A stretch of DNA of 64,000 bases from Lutimonas vermicola. Its GTDB lineage: Bacteria > Bacteroidota > Bacteroidia > Flavobacteriales > Flavobacteriaceae. Of this stretch, positions 8,773-17,413 are shown piece by piece. The first letter of the stretch is position 1, and each line of letters opens with the position of its first letter. A program made the translations under genes and the position numbers. The DNA lies in contig NZ_JBCDNA010000003.1 of assembly GCF_038433205.1 (NCBI RefSeq), forward strand, positions 434,001 through 498,000, read 5' to 3'. A model generated the notes under the pieces. It was not told the origin of the DNA and ran no database searches. It saw only the letters and a program-made list of their open reading frames with translations.

Positions 8773-11544
8773 TTAGTAATTGAAAACTGGCAGTTCCTTT
8801 TCAAGAAAAGGAATGTCTCTGTTGAATATTTCCAAGATTAGATTATCCAGTTCAGTTGTAAAAGACTCCATAATTTCTTGTGACAGCTTTCCATTGTTAA
8901 AGGGCATAAATCCTTCTTTAAGGTTTTTAAATGAAATGATGCCCGTTTCCAGAGAAAGTTGATTTACAGACAGGTTAAATGTACTGAGGTACATATATGC
9001 ATAGGTCATCACTTGAAAACTCTTAGAAAACTTTTCATCAGTGCTTAATAAGCTCCAGTCATTTATTTTGAGCTGGCCAGGCAATACTTTGCCCGTTTTA
9101 TAATCTATAATCCTGCAAACCCCGTCAACCTCATCAATCCTGTCAATCTTTCCTTTTAATTTAATATTAAAATTCAATCCTTTAACAGCGTGCTGCAAGT
9201 TTATGGGAACCTCGAGTCCGGTAATTTTAATCTTTTTTCCTTTTTCAAGTTCAGCTAATTCATAGTTAAGAAAATTAAAAATGAATTGCTTGGCAATCTC
9301 AAAGGCCAAATAGTTCTTTCCGGAAGCGATAGAAATTGAAGAATAGCTTTTTTTGAATTGACGTTCTACTTCTTTTTCCAGGAGATTCATCATCAGTTTC
9401 ACATTGTCGCGTTCGAGGAATTTATTGACATAAGGAAGGTAAAGCTGCTCCAGCGTATCGTGTATAATGGTACCGAAAGTATGAGCCGCTATAGTTTCTT
9501 CAACTTCCCTGAATTCTTCCAGCCCCAATATACTTCTTTTATAAAAATCCAGGGGATTTCTAATATAATTGATCAAAGCAGTAGGAGAGTATCCTTTTTG
9601 AGCGATTTCTTCTAACCTGACAATGATTGCGTCAGTTTTTTCTATCGATTGAAGTACCAGTGGAGAGACCTGCAATTCCGGACTTAGAATCTTCTTCTTA
9701 AAAACAACCCGATTAAGCTGGCCCAGTGCCTTGGCAGTATCAAGTTGCCTGATAAAACGACTCGGTTCACCTGATCCAAAGTCATCTGTTATGGTATTGT
9801 AAATCAAATAGATGTTTTTTGCTCTGTGGAACAATCTGAAAAAATGGTAAGAAAAGATAGCATCCTTTTCAAAAAAAGTTGGAATTTTTTTTTCCAATTT
9901 GATATCGAGAGGAATAAACGAATTATTCGAACCGCTGGCAGGTAAGAAACCTTCATTGACCGATGTGATGATTAGGTTTTCGAAATCGAGCCCCCTTGAT
10001 TCCAGAAGCCCCATGATTTGTAAGCCCTCAAGAGGTTCTCCCTGAAACGATAATTTTTCGGTTTTAAGTATTTGCTGAAAGATCTGATACAAGGTATCAA
10101 TGTCATCAATAAACCCGAAATTTTTGTTAAGGTTAGAAAGCTGTAAAAAAATGTTGAAGTACCTGAATAGATATTCCTGGTTTAAATTATTGAGGTCTTT
10201 TGATTTTCTCAATTGCTCAGTGATAAGAATAAGTTTTTCAATGACCCTGTCTATTTTGCCTTCCCAGCCTGAAAAAATTAATTTGAACAAAGAAGAAACG
10301 TCATCAAAACCGTCAACAAGGGTCATTAACTGTTTGGTACTGATAAAAATGGTTTTATCAGTATACAGAATTTTTCTAAGGCCTATTTTAATTTCGTTAT
10401 GTTGGCTCCAAAGACCTTGCAAAAAAGGGTCATTTAAAAGGGCCGAGAGATCTTTATAGTAAAAGGCATCTTCTTTTTTCCATTTTGAGCTATTGAGATG
10501 TAATTTAAAAAGTGCCTGAAAAAAAGTACTTAATGAAACGTTCTGCAATTCATAACCCATGGTAATATTAGCAGTAGCAATCTCTTCGGGTAAAGAATTT
10601 AATAAGGAAGGCAGCAGTTTCTCATTGCCAAGTATCACAGCTGTATCGTCAATGCCCTGATCTTCATTGAATGTTTTTAACAGGGAACCAACATGTTTGA
10701 TCTGACTAATATTTTTTGGCAATCCATGAAAATGAATGATTTTTGGACTGTTAAAATTGTTGGCTTTCCATAAAAAGTCATTGGAGACATAATAGGGCCA
10801 GGACCGTTCATACTTTTTAAAAAATTGTTCTGATTGGTTATTTGACTTTGTATAAAATTCATCATGATCCCAGTATACTTCGGCAAGATCGTTTATCAAT
10901 AATTCCTGAAAAATTGTTTCTTCAGCTTTACTTAAGGCATTGAATGCGGCAAAAACAAATTTTTCGTTTTTGTGTTTTTCCCTGAAAGCATCCATTGACT
11001 GAGCCGCAATTCTGTATACCAGACCCTGATACCCTGTTTTTTTATCAATCAAATGTTCTTTAAAGGCCTTGTAATATGTAATGATCTTATCGAAGAAGGA
11101 GAGGTAGTTTTTTACCATAGGGCTTCCGGTTTGTGCTCCTGGATCCCATTGTTCTATTCTTTTTGTGTCACTGAGATAGGCTAATATTGAAACTGTATCA
11201 AAAAGGTTGCTGTCAAGATCGTTGAAATCCTGAAGAAGGATTGTTGCCCATTTCGAAAAATTGTCGAATTTATCTGTTTCAGCTTTTGGGGATTGTTCTT
11301 TATAAACACTGTAGAATTCAAAAACCAGACTTACATTATCAAGAATTTCAAACCCCGAGACCTCTTTAACAAGTTCTTCGATACTGAGTATTCTGGGCAT
11401 AAAAGTAGTGTGCTCCAGTTGATTTTTTAATATATCCCGCAAGAATAAGCCCGACCTTTTGTTCGGAAGAACAAAGGTTATTGAAGATAAAGGCGTATCA
11501 CCTTTTAATACTTCGGAGGTTACTTTTGAAAGGAAAGACTGCAT
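8773..11544 (-). CDS. PD-(D/E)XK nuclease family protein, AddB-like
   Basis: 923 residues. The N-terminal part (LSSITFVLPNKRSGLFLRDIL) resembles the degenerate superfamily I helicase half of AddB proteins. The C-terminal part has the RecB/AddB nuclease core KLKGKIDRIDE...CRIIDYKTGK, with the PD-(D/E)XK Asp and Lys in IIDYKTGK, preceded by YSPTALINYIRNPLDFY and HTFGTIIHDTLEQLY. The family works with an AddA-type UvrD helicase in double-strand-break end resection. No AddA partner is next to it here. I see no four-cysteine iron-sulfur pattern. Upstream is ompA behind its own terminator, so this gene probably starts a transcript with the hydrolase. Confidence 0.85.
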   Translation of the reverse strand: MQSFLSKVTSEVLKGDTPLSSITFVLPNKRSGLFLRDILKNQLEHTTFMPRILSIEELVKEVSGFEILDNVSLVFEFYSVYKEQSPKAETDKFDNFSKWATILLQDFNDLDSNLFDTVSILAYLSDTKRIEQWDPGAQTGSPMVKNYLSFFDKIITYYKAFKEHLIDKKTGYQGLVYRIAAQSMDAFREKHKNEKFVFAAFNALSKAEETIFQELLINDLAEVYWDHDEFYTKSNNQSEQFFKKYERSWPYYVSNDFLWKANNFNSPKIIHFHGLPKNISQIKHVGSLLKTFNEDQGIDDTAVILGNEKLLPSLLNSLPEEIATANITMGYELQNVSLSTFFQALFKLHLNSSKWKKEDAFYYKDLSALLNDPFLQGLWSQHNEIKIGLRKILYTDKTIFISTKQLMTLVDGFDDVSSLFKLIFSGWEGKIDRVIEKLILITEQLRKSKDLNNLNQEYLFRYFNIFLQLSNLNKNFGFIDDIDTLYQIFQQILKTEKLSFQGEPLEGLQIMGLLESRGLDFENLIITSVNEGFLPASGSNNSFIPLDIKLEKKIPTFFEKDAIFSYHFFRLFHRAKNIYLIYNTITDDFGSGEPSRFIRQLDTAKALGQLNRVVFKKKILSPELQVSPLVLQSIEKTDAIIVRLEEIAQKGYSPTALINYIRNPLDFYKRSILGLEEFREVEETIAAHTFGTIIHDTLEQLYLPYVNKFLERDNVKLMMNLLEKEVERQFKKSYSSISIASGKNYLAFEIAKQFIFNFLNYELAELEKGKKIKITGLEVPINLQHAVKGLNFNIKLKGKIDRIDEVDGVCRIIDYKTGKVLPGQLKINDWSLLSTDEKFSKSFQVMTYAYMYLSTFNLSVNQLSLETGIISFKNLKEGFMPFNNGKLSQEIMESFTTELDNLILEIFNRDIPFLEKELPVFNY

Positions 11545-11569
11545 GCATCAAATGTAAACATTATTGCAT

Positions 11570-11599
11570 AAAAAAACCATCCGTCGGATGACGGATGGT
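11570..11599 (-). terminator. intrinsic terminator of ompA
   Basis: A perfect 10-bp stem ACCATCCGTC / GACGGATGGT with loop GGAT. On the minus strand it is followed by seven T. It lies 26 bp past the ompA stop. Confidence 0.9.
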
Positions 11600-11624
11600 C
11601 TTAATTTTTCTAATACAAGATAGA

Positions 11625-12989
11625 CTATCTTTCAGCGTACTCAGAGAAGATTTCAACTCTTCTGTTCTGCTGTCTTCCTTTTCTTGTTTTATTATCTCCA
11701 ATAGGATTGGCTGAACCAAATCCTTTCGCAGTGATCATGTCAGCTGGGAAACCTTTTTCAATAAGGTAAGTTCTTACAGCGTCAGCTCTAGCTTGAGATA
11801 ATTTGCTATTGATCGCGTCGCTACCAGTACTGTCAGTATGACCTTCAACATCAAATCTTAATGTCTTGTATTGGTTAATAATACCACTAATTTGCTCCAT
11901 TCTGATTGAAGTTTCATCGGTGAACTTAGAACTTCCTGTTACGAAGTAAATAGCTCTTGCCAAGTCAGTGATTTCTTTTTGAACTTCAGCAGAAACGATA
12001 GGACAACCATTGTTTTCAGCTACACCAGCGATATTCGGACATTCGTCATCTTTATCTGCTATTCCGTCTCCGTCGCTATCTGGCCATGGGCAACCATTGT
12101 TTTCAGCAGGACCTGCAACATCCGGACACTTGTCATCTTTGTCAGCAACACCGTCACCATCTCTATCAGGACATCCGTTTAATTCAACAGGACCAGCTTC
12201 GTTAGGACATGCATCATCTTTGTCAGCAACACCGTCCCCATCAGTATCAGGACAACCATTAAATTCAGCTAAACCAGCTTCCATAGGACAAGCATCTTCA
12301 GAATCCTGGATTCCGTCACCGTCAGTATCAGGACAGCCGTTGAAAGCTTCTAAACCGGCAACTTCCGGGCATGCATCATATTTGTCATAGATTCCGTCAC
12401 CGTCACTATCTTTTCCACCAAATTTAAATACTAAACCTGCAGCATGTTGAAAGTGAGGTAACATTTTGTCTTCATCAAATGAGTGCTTGTATTTTGTTTG
12501 GATGTTAAATCCTAACCAGTCGTTAAACCAAAGGTTAAAACCTAAACCAACATTAGCGGTACCGTTACCTTCTGAATCCAACCAAGTGTAACCTCCACCT
12601 GCAAGAATATAAGGATCGAACCATCCTGGTTCTCTAACAAAACCGTACTTGATATCAAGGTCAGCTCCAACATAAGACCAGTCTGTAACTTCAGACTCTC
12701 CAATATTACTGATTGTGTTGAAAGTTCCAGTCAATCCAACTGAAAATCCACTACCAACATAATATCCAAGTCGTAACCTTGAAATTACACTACTGTTGTT
12801 CCAATGATCCGTGTTGACAAAATCTTCAAAAAATCCGCCAACAGCTGGATTATCAGCTCCGGTAGGATAGAAGTCAACCACATTGGCTCCCAGCTCTATA
12901 ACCCAGCGATTATCCTGATCCTGTGCATTGATGTTGTTCGCAAAAACAACAACTAACGCGATTAATAATACTTTTTTTAAATGTTTCAT
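11625..12989 (-). CDS. OmpA family outer-membrane protein with thrombospondin type 3 repeats
   Basis: 454 residues from ATG 12989 (MKHLKKVLLIALVVVFANNINAQ, a signal peptide). Residues ~25-225 form an eight-stranded-barrel-like domain (NRWVIELGANVVDFYP to KFGGKD). Next come five calcium-binding thrombospondin type 3 repeats of the D-x-DGDG-x-D-x-x-D-x-CP type, each ending in NGCP. The C-terminal OmpA domain has FDVEGHTDSTGSDAINSKLS and KGRQQNRRVEI, which bind peptidoglycan. It is an abundant envelope-tethering porin-like protein of Bacteroidota. A terminator follows, and a -7 element lies ~65 bp upstream. Confidence 0.95.
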   Translation of the reverse strand: MKHLKKVLLIALVVVFANNINAQDQDNRWVIELGANVVDFYPTGADNPAVGGFFEDFVNTDHWNNSSVISRLRLGYYVGSGFSVGLTGTFNTISNIGESEVTDWSYVGADLDIKYGFVREPGWFDPYILAGGGYTWLDSEGNGTANVGLGFNLWFNDWLGFNIQTKYKHSFDEDKMLPHFQHAAGLVFKFGGKDSDGDGIYDKYDACPEVAGLEAFNGCPDTDGDGIQDSEDACPMEAGLAEFNGCPDTDGDGVADKDDACPNEAGPVELNGCPDRDGDGVADKDDKCPDVAGPAENNGCPWPDSDGDGIADKDDECPNIAGVAENNGCPIVSAEVQKEITDLARAIYFVTGSSKFTDETSIRMEQISGIINQYKTLRFDVEGHTDSTGSDAINSKLSQARADAVRTYLIEKGFPADMITAKGFGSANPIGDNKTRKGRQQNRRVEIFSEYAER

Positions 12990-13053
12990 TGTAATCAATT
13001 TTAAATTATAATCTATTAATTGTTAAGTAAGCTTAATTTTAAGTAATATTTAA

Positions 13054-13061
13054 CAAATATA
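13054..13061 (-). promoter_or_regulatory. candidate -7 element (TATATTTG) of the ompA promoter
   Basis: The minus strand reads TATATTTG, an exact match to the Bacteroidota -7 consensus TAnnTTTG, 65 bp upstream of the ompA ATG. A clear -33 TTTG at the right distance is not seen, so support is partial. The implied leader is about 55 nt. Confidence 0.4.
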
Positions 13062-13153
13062 TAAAATCTTGCCAAATAACTCACTTTAAGCATTTTTTTT
13101 TTATTTGTTCACTTTCAGGGTCCTATGTTATAAAACGGAGCAGGTACTTTCTA

Positions 13154-15289
13154 TTAGTAAAAAACGGCTCTGTTATCAACAATCTCTGCGTTCTCCTTTA
13201 GCGCCTCAAAAATAAGCAGGCTTCGACCCGTTAAAGATCGTTCGAGATTCATTTTGTTCGCATTGTAATTTTGTAATTCTGCAGGGAGGGTTTTTTTCGT
13301 AACCACTGCAAAGGCAACACCATTTTTCCCAATGATGTTTTTAGCCAGTTCATTTTCATCTAAAGCCGTTACAACTCCCGAAATATCAACAAATCTTCCG
13401 ACCCCTGCAAAAACCGGGCTCGTATTGCTAACAGCCAGACTGCTGCTTTTAGTAACATTATTTTGTTCGGCGATTTCATCCAGCGTAGTTCCGGTTGACC
13501 TTTCTTCGATCAGTGCCGCTTTCTTTTGCTTCATGATAATGTTTCTCACATTTTGACCTTTTCCAGACAGCCCTGCCTTGTTTTTAGAAGTGAGCATAGC
13601 AACGCAATAGCCATTGTCAAGATCAAACCTTTTGATGTCTCCCACTTCCGAATTTTCTTCAAATACCCATCTTACGATTTGTCTCTGAGAACCAAGTTCG
13701 GCCAAATTATCGCTAAAAACTTCTAAACCAAGTACTGGCCTTACCGAAAGATTCTGTTCTTTAGCCAACTCTAACATGTTCTTTCCAGAATTTAAATCTG
13801 AAGCAAATGTTTCTGCCCTTTCAAAGATTTCATTTTCGGTTTTTTCAGAAGGCTCTATTTTTTTCGAGAATGTAGCGATCTGTACATTTTTTTGTATGTT
13901 CTTCTGATCGTCAATTCGAATCACATGGTATCCAAACTGAGACTCGACAACTCCTGTTGAACCAATTGGGTTTTCAAATGTATAATCTCTGAATTCAGGG
14001 ATCATTGTTTTGTACACAAACCAACCAAGGTCTCCTCCTTTGGCACCCGATACTTTATCGACTGACATAGTTTTGGCCAATTCCTCGAATTTAGAGGTAT
14101 TTCCACGAACAACAGCCAAAACGCTATCTGCTACTTTCTTTGCTTCCTCTGAACTTTGTACTACTGTCTGATCAGCTGATGCACTTCCTTGAAAAGGAAT
14201 GAGGATATGACTTGCTTTTACTGAATCAGGTAATTGTTTGACCGCAGTAATTTTTGATAATTTATAAAACCCATTTTCCTTGTAAGGTCCATAAACCTCA
14301 CCAATTTTTTTGTCAAATATTGAATCAGCAACAAGTTTTGGTAAGGCACCTTTATTATAAAAGGCACCGTCATAAGGTATGTCAGATTCGTTCTCTGCAT
14401 TAAATTCATTCATGTCAACTGCATTTCTGAAACCCGGAACAGTCACATTTGATTTAGCTGCATTGCTGTATTCCTCCCGATCTTCAATCATCTGAATCAA
14501 TTCTTGCTTGATTTCATTTTCATCTTCTTCAGTTGCTTCAATTTTGAACTGAACAAATTGAATATCTCTGGATTCATTTACGGTATATGCTTTTGGATGT
14601 GCCTTGATATAGCTTTTTATTTCATCGTTGGTTACGGTGATCAAACTATCAGGAATGCTCGAAAACGGAACATAGACATAATCCAGATCAACACTGGTGT
14701 TTTTAAAGAAATAATCTCTCTTTCCTTCACTTAGGGTACTTCCTAATCCAGCTCTGATTAAGGCATTGTAAGTATTTTGCTCCAGATTTTTTTTGATGCT
14801 TTTTTCATAATTGATCCAGCCTAGCCAGGCAGCAGCACCTTGCTCATCCTCCTCGGCATTATCTTTTAAGGTAGCGATATATTCTTTTAACTTTTCCGGA
14901 TCAAAGAGACCGACTTCGTTAGCGAACTGAGGGCTGTTTTGTGATGAAATCTGTGAAACCATTGCGTCCCAAACGTCTTTTTCTCCAACCACTACTCCGG
15001 ATTCTTCTAATTGAGTTTGATAAATCTTTTCACGAACCAAATTGTTCCATGCATTATTAATATTTTGCATGTTGGATGATCTTCCATTTGATCTGGTTCT
15101 CAACAATTCTACCTGTTGTGCAAATTCCTCCCTTGTAATGGGTTCGCCGTTCACCTCCCCTATGTTCGATGCAGTTTTGTTAAAAAGGTTTCCATCAAAA
15201 AGACCGCTTAAAACAAAAGAAAACAATGCCAAAGCAATTATAATGATTAAAAACAATGATCTCTCTCTAATTTTTGATAATACTGCCAT
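13154..15289 (-). CDS. periplasmic peptidylprolyl isomerase, PpiD/SurA-like
   Basis: 711 residues from ATG 15289 (MAVLSKIRERSLFLIIIIALALFSFVLSGLF), chosen because the N-terminus then forms a clean membrane anchor. A SurA_N-like segment follows (NGEPITREEFAQQVELLR). A parvulin PPIC domain sits at residues ~330-450 (VKASHILIPF, GGDLGWFVYKTMIPEF, SQFGYHVIRID). A long C-terminal helical part ends in NRAVFY. The architecture matches inner-membrane-anchored PpiD foldases that assist outer-membrane and secreted proteins. It is the last gene of the envelope run that begins at coaX. Confidence 0.9.
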   Translation of the reverse strand: MAVLSKIRERSLFLIIIIALALFSFVLSGLFDGNLFNKTASNIGEVNGEPITREEFAQQVELLRTRSNGRSSNMQNINNAWNNLVREKIYQTQLEESGVVVGEKDVWDAMVSQISSQNSPQFANEVGLFDPEKLKEYIATLKDNAEEDEQGAAAWLGWINYEKSIKKNLEQNTYNALIRAGLGSTLSEGKRDYFFKNTSVDLDYVYVPFSSIPDSLITVTNDEIKSYIKAHPKAYTVNESRDIQFVQFKIEATEEDENEIKQELIQMIEDREEYSNAAKSNVTVPGFRNAVDMNEFNAENESDIPYDGAFYNKGALPKLVADSIFDKKIGEVYGPYKENGFYKLSKITAVKQLPDSVKASHILIPFQGSASADQTVVQSSEEAKKVADSVLAVVRGNTSKFEELAKTMSVDKVSGAKGGDLGWFVYKTMIPEFRDYTFENPIGSTGVVESQFGYHVIRIDDQKNIQKNVQIATFSKKIEPSEKTENEIFERAETFASDLNSGKNMLELAKEQNLSVRPVLGLEVFSDNLAELGSQRQIVRWVFEENSEVGDIKRFDLDNGYCVAMLTSKNKAGLSGKGQNVRNIIMKQKKAALIEERSTGTTLDEIAEQNNVTKSSSLAVSNTSPVFAGVGRFVDISGVVTALDENELAKNIIGKNGVAFAVVTKKTLPAELQNYNANKMNLERSLTGRSLLIFEALKENAEIVDNRAVFY

Positions 15290-15384
15290 TTTCTTTCCTA
15301 TTAAAAAATTTAGGTTGCGAAAATACAATTTACCTTTTAATAATGAAAGCAGTTTAGTACTAATTTTTTAGCTTAAAAACAGGC

Positions 15385-16644
15385 CTATGTCTCTTTAAAT
15401 AAAACTTTTAAATGGACTTCTTCAATCTTGGAAGCAGATTCTTTTATTATAGTGAATTGATAATTGTCTATTTCAATGATTTCTCCGGTGGATGGAATGT
15501 TTTCTGTGTGATTTACAATAAGCCCTCCAAGGGTTTCATAGTTGCTGTCTTCGGCTAGAGCAAGATCATAAGTCTCATTGATATAATCAACTTCAAGTCG
15601 CGTGGAAAACTTGAATTCCCTGTCGTTGATTTTTTCCTCTAAAAGCGTGAATGAATCGTGTTCGTCTTCAATATCCCCAAAAAGTTCTTCGATGATATCT
15701 TCAATAGTAATTAAACCAGAGGTTCCTCCGTATTCGTCTAAAACAATGGCAACACTTTTACTTTTGAGGATCAGTTCATTTAAAATGTCATGGATCATCA
15801 TGGTTTCAGGAACAATCTCAATGGGCAAAAGAATCGACCTGATACTTTTTGGTTTTTTAAAAATGTCAAAAAAATGTGCATAACCAATGATATCGTCAAG
15901 TGAGTTATTATATACCATGATTTTTGACATGCCGGTTTCCATAAATAGTTGGTTAAGGTTTTTTATGGAATCATGAACTTCCACCGCAATAATTTCCGTT
16001 CTTGGAATCATGGCTTCTCTGGCTTTCACATTGTGAAAATCAAGTGCATTTTGAAAAATTTGAATCTCCGAGTCAATCTCATCTTCAGCAGATTCCAATT
16101 GTTGATCGATATAGTGACCTAGTTCTGCTTTACTGAAAGCAAGCTGTACCTGGTCTTCTCTGGTGTTGAAGAAAACTCTGAGGAAAAAATCAGAAATTGA
16201 TGTTATAATTATGGATATGAAATAAAAGATCAGGAAAAAAAAATAAGTAGGGATAGCAAAAATATTCATCGCCTCATTGGCATAAATTCGAAAAACCGCT
16301 TTTGGAAGGAATTCGGCAGTAACCAAAATAATAATCGTCGAAATGAAGGTCTGGGTCAACAAAAGGATGAATTCATTTGAAATATTGTCGAAAAATAAAC
16401 TCATCAATAGATCTCCCATGAAATAACCATAGACAACCAAAGCTATATTATTTCCAACAAGCATAGTGGTAATAAACTTCGAAGGTTTTTGCGTAAGCCT
16501 TCTCAATATGTTCGCCAGCAGTGTATCCTTTTTCTTTTCAAGCTCCAGATGCATTTTGTTTGAGGAAACAAAAGCGATTTCCATTCCCGAGAAAAAAGCG
16601 GATGACAGAATAGAGGCGAATATGATGATCAGTGTGGTCATCAT
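15385..16644 (-). CDS. CNNM/CorC-type (hemolysin-family) membrane protein with CBS pair
   Basis: 419 residues. The N-terminal ~190 residues are a DUF21/CNNM transmembrane domain (FFSGMEIAFVSSNKMHLELEKK is its signature). A tandem CBS pair follows (AREAMIPRTEIIAVEV; VAIVLDEYGGTSGLITIEDIIEELFGDIEDEHD), then a C-terminal CorC_HlyC domain. Family members are implicated in Mg or Co transport or efflux; the hemolysin label is historical. The start overlaps the stop of the small membrane-protein gene (ATGA, 16641-16644), which indicates translational coupling. Confidence 0.92.
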   Translation of the reverse strand: MMTTLIIIFASILSSAFFSGMEIAFVSSNKMHLELEKKKDTLLANILRRLTQKPSKFITTMLVGNNIALVVYGYFMGDLLMSLFFDNISNEFILLLTQTFISTIIILVTAEFLPKAVFRIYANEAMNIFAIPTYFFFLIFYFISIIITSISDFFLRVFFNTREDQVQLAFSKAELGHYIDQQLESAEDEIDSEIQIFQNALDFHNVKAREAMIPRTEIIAVEVHDSIKNLNQLFMETGMSKIMVYNNSLDDIIGYAHFFDIFKKPKSIRSILLPIEIVPETMMIHDILNELILKSKSVAIVLDEYGGTSGLITIEDIIEELFGDIEDEHDSFTLLEEKINDREFKFSTRLEVDYINETYDLALAEDSNYETLGGLIVNHTENIPSTGEIIEIDNYQFTIIKESASKIEEVHLKVLFKET

Positions 16645-16838
16645 TTTTTTCTTTCGTGATTTTCAAATCTTTTTCGGTATTTTTTCCTGAAAAAATACAT
16701 AAAAACGGCCAACACAGAAAATGCCAGAAAGATGTAGGCCTTATTTGGTTGAGAATTCCATCTGAGAATTGCTTCAACAACGAATACAATCGCTATCACA
16801 AGGTAAGCGATTTCAAAAAACTTAAAATATTTTGCCAT
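16641..16838 (-). CDS. small two-helix membrane protein of unknown function
   Basis: 65 residues with two hydrophobic helices (AYLVIAIVFVVEAILRW and AYIFLAFSVLAVFMYFF) and a strongly basic tail (RKKYRKRFENHERKK), so both ends are probably cytoplasmic. It sits 2 bp after lptC and overlaps the CNNM gene by 4 bp, so it is translated within the same mRNA. I do not recognise a named family. The tight spacing and coding character support a real gene. Confidence 0.75.
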   Translation of the reverse strand: MAKYFKFFEIAYLVIAIVFVVEAILRWNSQPNKAYIFLAFSVLAVFMYFFRKKYRKRFENHERKK

Positions 16839-16840
16839 AA

Positions 16841-17407
16841 CTAAGGTGATTCATTAACATATACACTGCCTTTAACAGACTTCATATTGACCTTGCTAAG
16901 GTCTTCATTAGATTCAAATCCCTGACCGCGAATGGTGTCTGCCTGAGTGATCAATGTGAATTTTTTTTCAGTATAAATATAATGTTCATTTGAATCCCAA
17001 AAAAGCTGACTGGTGAATAATTTCATTTTCTCTGCCGGGTTGACCACACTAACGCTGTCTTTTACCTCCGAGACATTTGTATTGGTAAAGGTAATGGAAT
17101 ATCCGGCAGTAAGAATAACAGAATCACCCTTTGAATTAAAACTTACAATGCGAACCCCATCAGGGAATAGCGTATAAGGATGATCTTCTCTATTCGAAAA
17201 ATCATGCATAACAGGAGCGGTTAAAATGGTCTTTACCCTTCCTGAATCAGTATGAACCAGGTAGACATTTGTCGCGGCTCCTATGGGCAGGTTTTTCTCG
17301 GCTAAAAAGTCTTGTACCTCTTTGATATCATTACCACAAGAAAAAAACATTGCTACTATGACTATAGTAGCAATGTTTAATAAGCGGTATGATATTTTTT
17401 TAGCCAT
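16841..17407 (-). CDS. lptC: LPS export ABC transporter periplasmic protein LptC
   Basis: 188 residues. A lipoprotein-type signal peptide (IATIVIVAMFFSCGND) puts the acylated Cys at 24. The body follows the LptC/YrbK pattern of short beta strands: NVYLVHTDSGRVKTILTAPVM, YTLFPDGVRIVSFNSKGDSVILTAGY, KLFTSQLFWDSNEHYIYTEKKF, ITQADTIRGQGFESNEDLS. LptC relays lipopolysaccharide from the LptBFG inner-membrane transporter to LptA. It lies 6 bp after the TPR gene. The first codons contain a strong terminator-like hairpin. Confidence 0.87.
   Translation of the reverse strand: MAKKISYRLLNIATIVIVAMFFSCGNDIKEVQDFLAEKNLPIGAATNVYLVHTDSGRVKTILTAPVMHDFSNREDHPYTLFPDGVRIVSFNSKGDSVILTAGYSITFTNTNVSEVKDSVSVVNPAEKMKLFTSQLFWDSNEHYIYTEKKFTLITQADTIRGQGFESNEDLSKVNMKSVKGSVYVNESP
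17345..17378 (-). promoter_or_regulatory. terminator-like hairpin inside the lptC 5' coding region
   Basis: A 15-bp perfect stem (AAACATTGCTACTAT / ATAGTAGCAATGTTT) with a 4-nt loop. On the coding (minus) strand it is followed directly by four more T, giving a 7-T run. It begins ~30 nt after the lptC ATG and encodes the signal peptide. It may reduce downstream transcription or occlude early translation. The arms are AT-rich, so real terminator strength is uncertain. Confidence 0.5.
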
Positions 17408-17413
17408 AAATTA

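Noticed and set aside
12010..12390. Long plus-strand ORF (126 codons) opposite ompA
   Set aside because: It is the antisense shadow of the repetitive thrombospondin type 3 repeats; its Ser/Pro-rich repetitive product has no independent support.
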